DNA from: Rufibacter immobilis
GTDB lineage: Bacteria > Bacteroidota > Bacteroidia > Cytophagales > Hymenobacteraceae
DNA: 64,000 bases
Reading direction: 5' to 3'
Assembly: GCF_003721565.1 (NCBI RefSeq)
Contig: NZ_RJJE01000017.1
Coordinates: 608,636 to 672,635 of the forward strand
Shown here: in pieces, positions 1 through 8,458 of the stretch
How the letters are laid out: the number at the start of each line of letters is the position of its first letter
Numbering within the stretch: position 1 is the first letter of the stretch
Notes under the pieces: generated by a model
What the model was told of the DNA's origin: nothing
What the model saw: the letters and a program-made list of their open reading frames with translations, nothing else
Databases searched by the model: none
Position numbers and translations under genes: made by a program

Positions 1-1
1 T

Positions 2-145
2 GGTACAACCGGAACTACAGGTACAACCGGAACAACTGGAACTACAGGTACAACCGGAACTACGGGTACAACCGGAACTACAGGTACAACCGGAACTACA
101 GGTACAACCGGAACAACTGGTACTACAGGTACAACCGGTGGTTGA
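2..145 (+). CDS. C-terminal end of a Gly-Thr-Thr repeat protein (partial)
   Basis: The window opens inside a reading frame that ends with TGA at 143-145. The 47 visible residues are fifteen Gly-Thr-Thr triplets followed by Gly-Gly. At DNA level this is an 18-bp unit (GGTACAACCGGAACTACA) repeated with small variations. A Gly-X-Y periodicity with Thr at both X and Y resembles bacterial collagen-like proteins, but the upstream part is outside the window and no function can be assigned. A hairpin terminator follows about 35 bases downstream, which supports this being a true gene end. The tract should be prone to length change by slippage. Confidence 0.75.
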   Translation, partial: GTTGTTGTTGTTGTTGTTGTTGTTGTTGTTGTTGTTGTTGTTGTTGG

Positions 146-178
146 TAAGAGTGGTATCCTTTGTCATAAGGAAATCAT

Positions 179-224
179 CTAAAACAGAAATGGCAGCTAC
201 TATTAGCTGCCATTTCTGTTTTAA
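179..224 (+). terminator. Rho-independent terminator
   Basis: An almost perfect hairpin, AAAACAGAAATGGCAGCTA paired with TAGCTGCCATTTCTGTTTT, has a short loop. It carries an A-run on one side and a T-run on the other, so it can serve both the repeat-protein gene and rmuC, which converge here. Confidence 0.85.
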
Positions 225-263
225 GGTTAATTTTAAAAAAAGAGGCTCTAAACCCAACTTTAA

Positions 264-1631
264 TTAAGCTTCTTCCAGATTTTCCTCCGGCTGTTCTGCG
301 GTTTCCGGCAAGGAAGGAGCAAAGGAGGTGGACTTCTGCAACCATTGGGCCTCCATGGTTTTGCTTGTGCGAGCTCCCAGTTTCTTAAGTAATTCTACCT
401 TCTTGAGCAAATTGCCGTTACCTTCGCTCAGTTTGTTCATGGCCATTTGGTATTTCTGCTGGCTGCGGTCCAGGTTGATGCCAATGTCTTTGAGGTCATC
501 TAGAAAATTAGCGAATTTATCATAGAGTTTGCCGCTTTCCTCTGCTATGCGCAGCACATTGCGCTTCTGGTTTTCCTGCTTCCAGACACTGGCCACGGTC
601 CTGAGGGTAGCCAGTAGGGTAGAGGTGGTCACAAACACGATGTTACGGTCCAGCGCCTCTAGAAAAAGATCGCGGTCATGCTGAATGGCCAGGTTAAAAG
701 CCGGTTCAATGGGCACGTACATGAGTACAAAATCCGGGGATTGGATGCCGTGCAGGTGCTGGTAGTTCTTGCGTCCTAAATCTGTGAAGTGAGTGCGCAA
801 TGCCTGAATATGGCTTTTTAAATGAAGTTGCTGCTGTAGCTCATCTTCGCAGTTACAATAGGCATCATAGGCTACCAGACTCACTTTGGAGTCAATAATG
901 AGGTGCTTGTTGTCAGGCAGGTCAATGATGACGTCTGGGCGGAAGATTTTGGCGTCATCGTGCTGCAGTACCTGCTCGCGGCGGTAATGCACGTTGCGCT
1001 CCAGGCCAGATTTCTCCAGCAGGTTTTCCAGCAGGTATTCGCCCCAGTTGCCTTGCGCTTTTTTCTCGCCCCGCAGTGCTTTGGTGAGGTTAAGGGTGTC
1101 TTGGCTCATCTGCTGGTTCAGACTGGCCATGTACGTGATCTGCTCTTTCAGCGAAGTGGTGTCTTTGAGTGTTTTCTCATAGGTCTGCTCCACTTTGCTC
1201 TCAAATTCCTTGATGCGTTCCTTAAGGGGGGAAAGCACCTGCTCCAGATTTTCAGCCGACGTTTTCCTGAAATGTTCGGCGTTATTGACCAGCACCTGGT
1301 TAGAGACCTGGGTGAACTGCTGCATGAACGTTTCGCGCAGGTGTGAGAGTTCGGCGCGCTCATCGGTGAGTTTCTGCTTGAGATGGTAAATGTCGTTCTC
1401 GGCGCGGGTCACCTCGGCGTGCAGTTCCATGACTTTGCTGTTCTCGCGACGCAGTTGTTCCTGCAGTTTCTGAACCTCGGCGGCTGCCACTTCCTGCTGT
1501 TTCAGGGCGAAGGCACGGTCAGTTTCCTGCTGCTGCAAAGCCGTTCTGAGCGAGGAAAGCTTGGCCTGCGTGAAAAAATAGGAGAGAATTGCCCCCACCA
1601 GAAAAGCCAGCAGAGAAAGCGTAATGTCCAT
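264..1631 (-). CDS. rmuC: DNA recombination protein RmuC
   Basis: This is a 455-residue protein of the RmuC family, linked to limiting inversions at short inverted repeats during recombination. The N-terminus is one membrane segment (MDITLSLLAFLVGAILSYFF). A long coiled coil rich in Gln, Glu and Lys covers roughly residues 20-190. The RmuC domain follows and contains GNWGEYLLENLLEKSGLE and RPDVIIDLPD...LIIDSKVSL, the latter resembling a restriction-endonuclease fold core (D...DSK). I chose the ATG at 1629-1631 because it puts the hydrophobic segment at the very N-terminus. The frame stays open 25 codons further upstream but nothing recommends that start. A TATCTTTA box lies about 30 bases upstream. 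The gene is monocistronic and converges with the repeat-protein gene. An inverted-repeat suppressor is notable in a window this rich in palindromes, but that link is only suggestive. Confidence 0.93.
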   Translation of the reverse strand: MDITLSLLAFLVGAILSYFFTQAKLSSLRTALQQQETDRAFALKQQEVAAAEVQKLQEQLRRENSKVMELHAEVTRAENDIYHLKQKLTDERAELSHLRETFMQQFTQVSNQVLVNNAEHFRKTSAENLEQVLSPLKERIKEFESKVEQTYEKTLKDTTSLKEQITYMASLNQQMSQDTLNLTKALRGEKKAQGNWGEYLLENLLEKSGLERNVHYRREQVLQHDDAKIFRPDVIIDLPDNKHLIIDSKVSLVAYDAYCNCEDELQQQLHLKSHIQALRTHFTDLGRKNYQHLHGIQSPDFVLMYVPIEPAFNLAIQHDRDLFLEALDRNIVFVTTSTLLATLRTVASVWKQENQKRNVLRIAEESGKLYDKFANFLDDLKDIGINLDRSQQKYQMAMNKLSEGNGNLLKKVELLKKLGARTSKTMEAQWLQKSTSFAPSLPETAEQPEENLEEA

Positions 1632-1999
1632 AGAAATGAAAGCTAGGTGAGCAAAATCAACACCTAAAGATACGGAGAAAGTGCCTCTGCCTAAAATTTT
1701 TCGCAAATAGTAATAGGGTTAGCAAGGGACTTTGCTGTCTTTAGCTTACGAGCCCATAGAAACGGGTCATTTAAATCTGAAAACAATGGTTACTTCTGGC
1801 GGTTTAGGGTATTAACCAGTGGAAAGGGTTTTTGCCTTGGCCATTGGAGATCAGGGCGTTGCCGGGGCCGGCCGCAACCTGGTCTGTTTCTTGGAAAGAA
1901 AGCTAAATTCTTTCAGACACCGGGGGACTTTACCCCAACTTTGAGCGTTACGTAGGTAAGGCTGCAAAGCTCCACCAACAGTTGAAATTATAGAGAAAC
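1632..1999. other. Divergent intergenic region
   Basis: About 370 bases separate the divergent rmuC and DUF2062 genes. No coding frame, RNA gene or strong hairpin is evident. A TATCTTTA sequence read on the minus strand near 1662-1672 could be part of the rmuC promoter. Confidence 0.5.
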
Positions 2000-2485
2000 G
2001 TGTTACTACTTAAAAAAGGGGGATTCAGACATTTTTTACGCCGCAAGCTGTGGGAGCCGCTGCTGGATCTGGCCAAACAAGGCTTTACCCCGCACCAGTT
2101 GGCGCTTACCATTGCTCTGGGCTCAGGCTTCGGGATGATTCCCTTTATTGGGCTTACCACCGTGCTGTGCACGTTCTGGGCGCTCAGGCTACGGCTCAAC
2201 GTGGCGTTCACCATTGTGATTGGCTACCTCATGCAGCCGTTCCAGCTGGCGCTCTACGTGCCTTTTGTGGACCTGGGGCAGACCATCTTCCCGGTTACGC
2301 CCATTTCGTTCACGCTGGAGAAACTGAGCAGCATGTTTCAGGCCGATTGGCTTCTGGCGCTGCAGAAACTATGGCTGGCCAATCTGGTGGGAATCTTTGC
2401 CTGGCTTTTATGCTTTATCCCCTTTGGGTTGGCAGTTTATTTCTCCAGTAGAAAGGTGCTGCACCGGGTGCTGCCAACGGAATAA
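2000..2485 (+). CDS. DUF2062 domain membrane protein
   Basis: This 161-residue protein matches the DUF2062 family: a basic N-terminus (FRHFLRRKLWEPLLDLAKQGFTPHQLALTIALG), then the conserved stretch GFGMIPFIGLTTVLCTFWALRLRLN, then further hydrophobic segments, giving about three membrane helices. The family has no settled biochemical role. In Bacteroidota these proteins often sit near lipid or glycan enzymes, but no such neighbour is present here. The start is GTG at 2000; no ATG exists early enough to preserve the domain. A degenerate copy of the window's palindrome family lies just after the stop. Confidence 0.85.
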   Translation: MLLLKKGGFRHFLRRKLWEPLLDLAKQGFTPHQLALTIALGSGFGMIPFIGLTTVLCTFWALRLRLNVAFTIVIGYLMQPFQLALYVPFVDLGQTIFPVTPISFTLEKLSSMFQADWLLALQKLWLANLVGIFAWLLCFIPFGLAVYFSSRKVLHRVLPTE

Positions 2486-2492
2486 GCCAATT

Positions 2493-2530
2493 TGCGTTTA
2501 GCGGCCGTTTTTCCTGATTTGGCTCCAAAC
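2493..2530 (+). repeat. Palindrome-family copy, asymmetric type
   Basis: Begins GCGTTTAGCGGCCG, continues with a T-run and ends GGCTCCAAAC. It matches the asymmetric consensus seen at 5433, 29932 and 48833, but the two arms pair poorly. Confidence 0.6.
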
Positions 2531-2625
2531 TAGATCATCCAATAGAACTTTCCCCCGAAGGACGAAAACCAAATAGCACTATTGTTGCTTCTGTAGTAAA
2601 CAGAGAAATTATTTCCTACAGTTTG

Positions 2626-2675
2626 AAAATGCGTTTAGGGGCTGTTTTTTGAAAAACAGCCCCTAAACGCATTTT
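2626..2675. repeat. Palindrome-family copy, near-perfect 50-bp hairpin
   Basis: AAAATGCGTTTAGGGGC pairs with GCCCCTAAACGCATTTT around a T6/GA5 core, giving a 24-bp stem with virtually no loop. It lies between two plus-strand genes (DUF2062 and P450). The outer AAAAT/ATTTT arms are particular to this copy. The rest of the 2486-2870 gap shows no gene. Confidence 0.9.
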
Positions 2676-2870
2676 GGGTTTTACACGGCAAAGTATTGCC
2701 ATTACTACTGAATTTGGGCAGATAGGCGCCGCCTAACACAACACCTGTTTTCTGCTCGCGTAGCATAGGGAGCAGTGAAAATGATTTGCTGCTGAAATAA
2801 AGCATACCGGCAAGGACCTATAAACAACGCTTTGCGCGGGAGCTGGCACCCAATAATGATCAGCAGAACT

Positions 2871-4208
2871 ATGTCAACCATTCCCGAAGAGAAAACCCTG
2901 GACAATTCCCTCCAACTGTTGCGCGAAGGATTCCCCTTCCTGCATTCGCGTTTCCAGCGCTTTCAGTCAGACATCTTCAAAACCCGGCTCATGATGCAGA
3001 ACGTGATCTGCCTTCATGGCGAAGAGGCAACCAAGCTTTTCTATGACCCAGAGAAATTCATGCGGCTGGGGGCTATTCCTAAACGGATTCAGAAAACCCT
3101 CATGGGAGAGAACGGCATCCAGACCTTAGACGGAGAGGAACACCGCAAACGCAAAGCCATGTTCATGTCGCTCATGACCCGGCCGCAGGTAACCAAAGTA
3201 GCCAACCTGGCCGCCGACTATTGGTGGTCCGCCATTGGCAAATGGGAGAAAATGGACCAGGTGAAACTCTTTGACGAGGTGCAGGATTTGCTGTGCCGGG
3301 TGGCCTGCCAATGGTCTGGCGTTCCGCTCCCGGAGAAAGATGTTAGAAAGCGCGCGCAGGACTTTGGGGACATGGTAGACGGTTTTGGAGGTGTGGGGCC
3401 GCGGCACTGGAAAGGCAAGAAAGCCCGCCGCCGGGGTGAGAAATGGATCATGGAATTTGTGGAGGACGTGCGGGCCGGTAAAATCTATGTTGCCGAAGAC
3501 ACGCCCGCCCGTACCATTCTCTTTTACCGCGACACCAACGGAAAACTGCTGGACACCTACATTGCGGCGGTGGAACTGATGAACATCCTTAGGCCCATTG
3601 TGGCCATTGCCACCTACATCACCTTCGGGGCACTGGCAATGCATACTTACCCAGAGTGCCGACAGAAACTGCAGGCCAACGAAGACAACTACGCCGAGCT
3701 GTTTGTGCAGGAGGTGCGGCGTTTCTACCCGTTCGGGCCGTTTCTGGGCAACCGCGTGCGTCAGGACTTTGAGTGGCGTGGCCACCATTTCAAGAAAGGC
3801 ACGCTGGTGTTCTTGGACATGTACGGTGCCCTGCACGACCCCAAAATCTGGGAGCACCCCGATGATTTCCGTCCCGAGCGATTCAGAACCTGGGATGAGA
3901 GTCCCTACAATTTCATCCCGCAGGGCGGCGGCGACCATTACACCGGCCACCGCTGCGCCGGCGAACGCATTACCATTGAGGTCATGAAAGTGGCCGCTAT
4001 CTTCATGACCCACTTCATGGACTATCAGCTGCCGCCCCAGGACTTAAGTTTCAGTCTGGTACGTATGCCTACGTTGCCTAAGAGCGGCTTTGTGATGCGC
4101 AACGTGCGTCGGATCCAGATCCCGGTGAGCACAGCCTTGTCTGCTTCACCGGCCGCAACTGCGTACGCTTATACCGGTGGCGGAAAATGCCCTTTCCATC
4201 ACTCCTGA
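2871..4208 (+). CDS. CYP152-family cytochrome P450 (fatty-acid peroxygenase)
   Basis: This 445-residue cytochrome P450 resembles the CYP152 peroxygenases, which use hydrogen peroxide to hydroxylate fatty acids at the alpha or beta position. The I-helix reads NILRPIVAIATYITFGALAM; its Arg-Pro pair replaces the usual acid-alcohol pair and is the mark of this family, binding the substrate carboxylate. The heme loop reads FIPQGGGDHYTGHRCAGER, with Cys as heme ligand. An ERF-type motif is visible at PERFRTW. I chose the ATG at 2871 (MSTIPEEKTL), which aligns with typical CYP152 N-termini; an in-frame extension exists. The tail beyond the P450 fold (STALSASPAATAYAYTGG...KCPFHHS) is unusual and ends in a Cys-Pro motif. 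No redox-partner gene is adjacent, as expected for a peroxygenase. Confidence 0.93.
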   Translation: MSTIPEEKTLDNSLQLLREGFPFLHSRFQRFQSDIFKTRLMMQNVICLHGEEATKLFYDPEKFMRLGAIPKRIQKTLMGENGIQTLDGEEHRKRKAMFMSLMTRPQVTKVANLAADYWWSAIGKWEKMDQVKLFDEVQDLLCRVACQWSGVPLPEKDVRKRAQDFGDMVDGFGGVGPRHWKGKKARRRGEKWIMEFVEDVRAGKIYVAEDTPARTILFYRDTNGKLLDTYIAAVELMNILRPIVAIATYITFGALAMHTYPECRQKLQANEDNYAELFVQEVRRFYPFGPFLGNRVRQDFEWRGHHFKKGTLVFLDMYGALHDPKIWEHPDDFRPERFRTWDESPYNFIPQGGGDHYTGHRCAGERITIEVMKVAAIFMTHFMDYQLPPQDLSFSLVRMPTLPKSGFVMRNVRRIQIPVSTALSASPAATAYAYTGGGKCPFHHS

Positions 4209-4224
4209 GCGATGTGTAATTAAT

Positions 4225-4282
4225 CCGGAGTTTACGTTTAGGGGCTTTTTTTGGAAAAGTAGCCCCTAAACGTAAACTCCGG
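4225..4282. repeat. Palindrome-family copy, 58-bp hairpin
   Basis: CCGGAGTTTACGTTTAGGGG pairs with CCCCTAAACGTAAACTCCGG around a T-rich/A-rich centre. It starts 16 bases after the P450 stop and may end that transcript. The CCGGAGTTTA arm is not found in other copies. Confidence 0.9.
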
Positions 4283-4340
4283 TTTTCTGCTTAAAGCAGA
4301 GAAGTTTCAGTTTCTGTGCGGCAGAGTGCCAGAATAGTTT

Positions 4341-4348
4341 TACATTTG
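4341..4348 (+). promoter_or_regulatory. Possible Bacteroidota -7 box
   Basis: TACATTTG fits the Bacteroidota sigma-factor -7 consensus TAnnTTTG and lies about 90 bases before the DUF4920 start. No convincing -33 TTG was found, so this remains tentative. Confidence 0.4.
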
Positions 4349-4439
4349 GCGGAAAGTAGGAACATTGGTATCTGCCTGTCTCTAAAGGGTTTGGTGCAGA
4401 ACCAGTTCCTGATCTCAATTCTATTTTCAAGACAAAGCT

Positions 4440-4913
4440 ATGAAAGCGATTTTGACCTTGTTTCTGGGCATGTGCGTAACCACCGCCACGTACGCTCAGC
4501 AAAACATTCCTTCTGCCAAAGCTGGGGTTACATACGGCAAAAAGACCACGGCCAAGAAAGCCGTTAAGATGACTGATCTTCCGGCCAAGTTAACTTCAGA
4601 CTCTGTATTTGTAGGCAAGGTGGAAGGCACGGTGGTGGAGGTCTGCAAGAAGAAAGGCTGCTTCATGAAACTGGCCCGCACCAACGGCGAGCCCGTGATG
4701 GTGAAGTTCACTGACTACGCGTTCTTCATGCCGCAGGACATTGTGGGCAAAACCGTGGTAGTGGAAGGTACTGCCAAAGTGAAAGAAACTTCTGTGGAGC
4801 GTCTGCAGCATTTCGCGCAGGATGCCGGAAAAAGCAAAGAAGAGATTGCCGCCATCACGAAACCTAAAACCGACATTGAGATTGTCGCTGACGGAGTTTT
4901 AGTGGTGAAATAG
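4440..4913 (+). CDS. DUF4920 domain secreted protein
   Basis: This 157-residue protein has a signal peptide (MKAILTLFLGMCVTTATYAQ, cleavage expected after the Ala) and a DUF4920 domain with the characteristic GTVVEVCKKKGCFMKLA and VMVKFTDYAFFMP. The two cysteines in the VCKKKGC motif and the small beta-rich fold suggest an OB-like exported protein. The molecular role is unknown; members are common in Bacteroidota and likely periplasmic. The predicted mature N-terminus is lysine-rich. The gene is monocistronic and followed by a weak terminator. Confidence 0.88.
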   Translation: MKAILTLFLGMCVTTATYAQQNIPSAKAGVTYGKKTTAKKAVKMTDLPAKLTSDSVFVGKVEGTVVEVCKKKGCFMKLARTNGEPVMVKFTDYAFFMPQDIVGKTVVVEGTAKVKETSVERLQHFAQDAGKSKEEIAAITKPKTDIEIVADGVLVVK

Positions 4914-4925
4914 AAAATTATACAT

Positions 4926-4953
4926 ACGCCGCACCGTTAAAGGTGTGCTTTTT
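4926..4953 (+). terminator. Likely terminator of the DUF4920 gene
   Basis: GCACC-GTTAAA-GGTGTGC is followed by TTTTT. A second inverted repeat (GAAAACGCTTC / GAAGCGTTTTC) follows at about 4957-5003. Confidence 0.55.
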
Positions 4954-5002
4954 AGTGAAAACGCTTCTTGAATCTCTGTTGTGGGGGTAAAGGAAGCGTT
5001 TT

Positions 5003-5040
5003 CTGTTTAGGGGCTGTTTTGGGAAAAAGAGCTCCTAAAA
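5003..5040. repeat. Palindrome-family copy
   Basis: CTGTTTAGGGGCTGTTTT with mirror AAAAAGAGCTCCTAAAA. It directly abuts the first copy of the ~205 bp repeat. Confidence 0.8.
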
Positions 5041-5048
5041 GGGTTGTT

Positions 5049-5255
5049 TAGGCTTTTGCCTAGGCTGTGGCGTTTGTCTATGGGTTTAAGAGCTGTATTG
5101 TTTCATCTTTTCTGGTAAGCGCTCACGGCCGCGAGGCCCCGTCTTCCCCTCTCGCACTGCCCTTGCGGCCAAGCCAGTACAGCTTGTGCTTAGCTGCTTA
5201 CTTACTTGCCCACAAGCGAGGCGCTCTAGGGAAAGACTGGAAATGAGTGCGTTTA
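5049..5255 (-). repeat. ~205-bp structured repeat, copy 1 (reverse orientation)
   Basis: Reverse complement of the element also present at 27354, 30059 and 63309. Shared blocks, read in element orientation, are CCAGTCTTTCCCTAGAGCGC, CTTGGCCGCAAGGGCAGTGC, GGAAGACGGGGCC, CGCGGCCGTGAGCGCTTACC, and a tail AAACGCCACAGCCTAGGC. The interior between the two GGCC arms is the most divergent part. No reading frame is conserved among copies, so I treat it as non-coding. Confidence 0.9.
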
Positions 5256-5309
5256 GCAGAGGCAGTTCTTATTGGCGACTAATTCAATTTCTTCTTGGGG
5301 AAACTTCAA

Positions 5310-5396
5310 GAAAAGGCTGCTGGCGCGAGTCTCCGGACTCATGCCTTTGGATGTTGGGGAGTCTCCAGACTACCCTCGCTGCCACGCAGCGATAGC
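5310..5396 (+). repeat. CCGGAGACT-type palindrome element, copy 1
   Basis: Contains GGCGCGAGTCTCCGGACTC and a second palindrome GGAGTCTCCAGACTACC, then CTCGCTGCCACGCAGCG. It is the same element as 27206-27290 in opposite orientation and lies on the same side of the ~205 bp repeat in both places. Confidence 0.8.
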
Positions 5397-5432
5397 GGGG
5401 CAGCAGAGTACGTAGACGGTAACCTCCAACAG

Positions 5433-5470
5433 GCGTTTAGCGGCTCTTTTTCTGAAATTAAGCCAAAACC
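5433..5470 (+). repeat. Palindrome-family copy, asymmetric type
   Basis: GCGTTTAGCGGCTCTTTTTC followed by TGAAATTAAGCCAAAACC. It lies between copy 1 of the large repeats and the end of the AddB gene. Confidence 0.7.
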
Positions 5471-5497
5471 AGAGAACTGCCGTTGCTCATCTAATCA

Positions 5498-8413
5498 TCA
5501 GCTGCGGGCGCAGATGGTTTTGTAGGCGCAGTATTGGCAGGTTTCCAGGTCGTTAGTTTTCCGGATGGGTTCTTCGGGGTTGAGCATGTGGAGCACGAGG
5601 TCTTTGAGCAGGCGTTCTGAGGTGGCCGTGAAATCGGCGGGTTCGCCCTGGGCATCTGTGAACGGCAGTTCTGAGGTGAGCACTCCGGCCCCCAGGTTCC
5701 GGAAGGAAATGATACCGGCTTCGTACTCATATTGACTTTTGGGCAGGTTGAGCACTTTGCTTTCCAGGAGGCTGCCTTTCTGGATTTCCTTGGCCAGAAT
5801 GTAGCGGTAAAGCCAGAGCTGGCGCACCTTGTCCAGATGACGGTCGTGGAGGAGGGTGGTTTCCAGGTCTTCGGGGGCTACTTTCAGGTTTCGGGCCTCT
5901 ACTTTGCCGGTTTTGTAGTCAATCACGCGCAGGGTGCGGCCACTGAGGTCAATGCGGTCGGCTTTGCCGGCAATGCGTACGGGTACCCTTTCCCCGCCCG
6001 GCAGTGTCACGTCCAGCTCCGTTTTTAGGGTTTCCTCCAGTTGCAAAATGTAGAGCGGCAGCTCCTCTGAGGTCAGAAGCCCCTCCAGGTAGCGGGTAAG
6101 CAGCTGCACGGCCACCTGGTACAGAATGAGGTTCATGCCCTGCTCGGGCAGGTTACCCAAAGTGCCGCGCTTGAACTCGTCCTTCACCTTTTGCGGCAGT
6201 CCCGCCAGCATTTTCTCCACGTCTGGCTTCTCTATGGGGTGTGCTTCCTCGGCAAAAGGTTTAAAGTAATCTTCCAGCACCTGGTGCACAATGGTCCCGA
6301 AGGTGTCGGCGCCCACCAGTTCATCAATCTCGTCTACTTCCTCCAGTTTGGCAATGCGGCTGAAATAATATTGCAGCGTGCAGTTCACGTACTGGTTCAG
6401 GTGCGAGGGATAGAGGCCGCGCCGAAGTTCGGCTTTGATCTTGCCCAGCACCTCCTCATCTTTCTGGATGATAATGTCTGGTTCGTATTCTTTTGTATCC
6501 AGCTGCTCCACCACCGCCGTCAGTTCCCTGAACTTAATGTTAGGGTTGCGCAAGGCCAAATCATGCTGCAATTGCAGAATAAAACGGCTCCGTTCTCCAG
6601 ACCCGTAGGTGTCTGAGGGCAGCACGTACAGCAGATTCACGCGTTTGGCCCGTTGCAGCAGACGGTAGAAGTAATAGGAGGTAATGCTTTCCTGCTCGGC
6701 ATAGGTGGGCAACCCGAAGGTGCGCAACACATCATAGGGGAACAATGAGTTCTGCGTCTTGGGCTGGGGCAGCACGTTCTCGTTCACGCTCAGGATGATG
6801 AGGTTCTCAAAGTCCAGGGCGCGGGTCTCCAGCATCCCCATGACCTGGGTGGGCGAGATGGGTTCTCCGCTGAAGGGCAGTTTGGTGTTGTTGATCTGCT
6901 CGTAGAGGAACTTCTTGAAGCTGCGCACCGATATCTTGTGCTCGCGGCAGTCAAAGAGGGTGTCCAGGCGCTTCACGATGGTGTACAGAATGAAGAGGTA
7001 CTCTGTCTCTATAGGGTTTTCCGTTTCTACCCTATAAATGCGGCCCAGCGCATCCACTAACTGGTAAAGTGATTCGATCAGATCCGTACAATCGTTCCAG
7101 GTGCGGAAGAGCGTCACGAACATGGGGTGCTCCAGACCCAGCCGGATGATCTCTTCGGCAGAGAGCAACACACTGTTGCGCTGCACCATCTCGTCCAGCA
7201 CGTGCTGGAACAGATCCAGGTCGGTTTCGCGCTCCGCAATGCTGTTCAGGTACTGCTCGTAACGCCGCAGAAAAGGGTGTTGCAGCAGTTTTGTCACGGC
7301 CAGGTGGTGGTAGCGGTTTACTTTGTAGCCCGAGTCAGTGGGTTGGACTACGCCCGTGAGGTGTACCTCAAACAGCAGGTCTACCAAATTGAACAGGGGA
7401 GTGCCTTTGAAGGAGAGCCCCATGGTCACGTTGTAATCCTGTACTTCGTCTGAGATGGAGTGCAGCACCGGCAGGAGCAGGGTTTCATCTGGCAAGACAA
7501 TGGCAATCTCGGCAGAAGGGTCCTGCTGCCGGATTTCGCGGAGCAGTTGCCCGGCAATTTTGCCCTGCATGCTGGCGTTGGCTACCCCAATGGCGTTGAT
7601 TTCCTTTTGGTCTGAGAGCAACAGGTTCTGTTGCCAGTTCCACTCGGGCAGCGGCCACTGGGTTTTGTAGCGTTTCAGGAAGTGCCCCGCGCGTTTGTCG
7701 GCCTCCGGGGCCATGTAATACTCATCAGAATCGAAGAAAATATCGGCTTTGCCGGCCTCCAGTAAGGTTCTGATGATCTTCTGTTCGGCACGGGAAAGCG
7801 CATTCAACCCGATGAACACGTACCGGAAGCAGCCTTTCTCACTGCGGGCAATGTCTTTGATGCGGTCGGCCACCATCCTGAAGGCCATGCCGGTATATGC
7901 CTGCTTGTCACGCTTGAGCTTCTCCTGTAGGGCATGGTAGGTGCGCTCCAGATTGGCCCATAGCTGAAAGTACTGTTTCACATTGGCTGTAGGTTCGCTG
8001 CTGTTGGGTTTGCCGGGGTCCCAGCGTTCCAAGGCTTTGGCTTCGCTCACGTATTCAAACACGGCTTTGGGATCTACCAGCTCCATGTCCATGCGGGAGA
8101 AATCTTCCAGCAAGGTGGCACTCCAGCCCACAAACTGATCAAAGTCCAGCTTCGGGTCAAATTGCAGCATGAGGTCATAGAGGTCCAGTTGCAGGTGCAG
8201 CGGTTCCAGTACGTCTACGTTGGCCATGTTACAGACAAACTCCTCCATAGAGTAAATCTGTGGCGACCAGATACCGGTAGGGGCGGCCTGAGCCAAAGCG
8301 TTTTTGAAATATAGCGTAGCTCGGCGGGTAGGCAGCACAATGCACAGGTCACTGAGACGGTCGGCGTAGGTCTGGTAAATATGGTCGGCGGTTTGCCGAA
8401 GGAAAGACTGCAT
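5498..8413 (-). CDS. addB: AddB-like PD-(D/E)XK nuclease / inactivated helicase
   Basis: At 971 residues this is the size and layout of the AddB subunit of the AddAB helicase-nuclease that resects double-strand breaks. The N-terminus (LCIVLPTRRATLYFKNALAQ) corresponds to the helicase-like region without a functional Walker A. The C-terminal nuclease has RTLRVIDYKTGKVE around residue 832 (catalytic D and K of PD-(D/E)XK). A cysteine in YVNCTLQYYF near residue 676 and a terminal CQYCAYKTIC supply the four cysteines that hold a 4Fe-4S cluster in known AddB proteins. The likely partner AddA is encoded at 23135-26500 on the same strand, about 15 kb away, with accessory genes in between. The start ATG is at 8411-8413. 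Many Bacteroidota annotate this gene only as a PD-(D/E)XK family protein. Confidence 0.88.
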   Translation of the reverse strand: MQSFLRQTADHIYQTYADRLSDLCIVLPTRRATLYFKNALAQAAPTGIWSPQIYSMEEFVCNMANVDVLEPLHLQLDLYDLMLQFDPKLDFDQFVGWSATLLEDFSRMDMELVDPKAVFEYVSEAKALERWDPGKPNSSEPTANVKQYFQLWANLERTYHALQEKLKRDKQAYTGMAFRMVADRIKDIARSEKGCFRYVFIGLNALSRAEQKIIRTLLEAGKADIFFDSDEYYMAPEADKRAGHFLKRYKTQWPLPEWNWQQNLLLSDQKEINAIGVANASMQGKIAGQLLREIRQQDPSAEIAIVLPDETLLLPVLHSISDEVQDYNVTMGLSFKGTPLFNLVDLLFEVHLTGVVQPTDSGYKVNRYHHLAVTKLLQHPFLRRYEQYLNSIAERETDLDLFQHVLDEMVQRNSVLLSAEEIIRLGLEHPMFVTLFRTWNDCTDLIESLYQLVDALGRIYRVETENPIETEYLFILYTIVKRLDTLFDCREHKISVRSFKKFLYEQINNTKLPFSGEPISPTQVMGMLETRALDFENLIILSVNENVLPQPKTQNSLFPYDVLRTFGLPTYAEQESITSYYFYRLLQRAKRVNLLYVLPSDTYGSGERSRFILQLQHDLALRNPNIKFRELTAVVEQLDTKEYEPDIIIQKDEEVLGKIKAELRRGLYPSHLNQYVNCTLQYYFSRIAKLEEVDEIDELVGADTFGTIVHQVLEDYFKPFAEEAHPIEKPDVEKMLAGLPQKVKDEFKRGTLGNLPEQGMNLILYQVAVQLLTRYLEGLLTSEELPLYILQLEETLKTELDVTLPGGERVPVRIAGKADRIDLSGRTLRVIDYKTGKVEARNLKVAPEDLETTLLHDRHLDKVRQLWLYRYILAKEIQKGSLLESKVLNLPKSQYEYEAGIISFRNLGAGVLTSELPFTDAQGEPADFTATSERLLKDLVLHMLNPEEPIRKTNDLETCQYCAYKTICARS

Positions 8414-8458
8414 GCGTGGGTAGTATCTTTTGGCGTGGAGCGGAAAGTAAAGATACTA

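Noticed and set aside
903-1346. Antisense open frame within rmuC
   Set aside because: It is the shadow of the rmuC coding sequence, which has clear family motifs.
5186-5525. Short open frames inside the repeats at 5.2-5.5 kb
   Set aside because: They lie in repeat copies whose other copies do not keep the frame.
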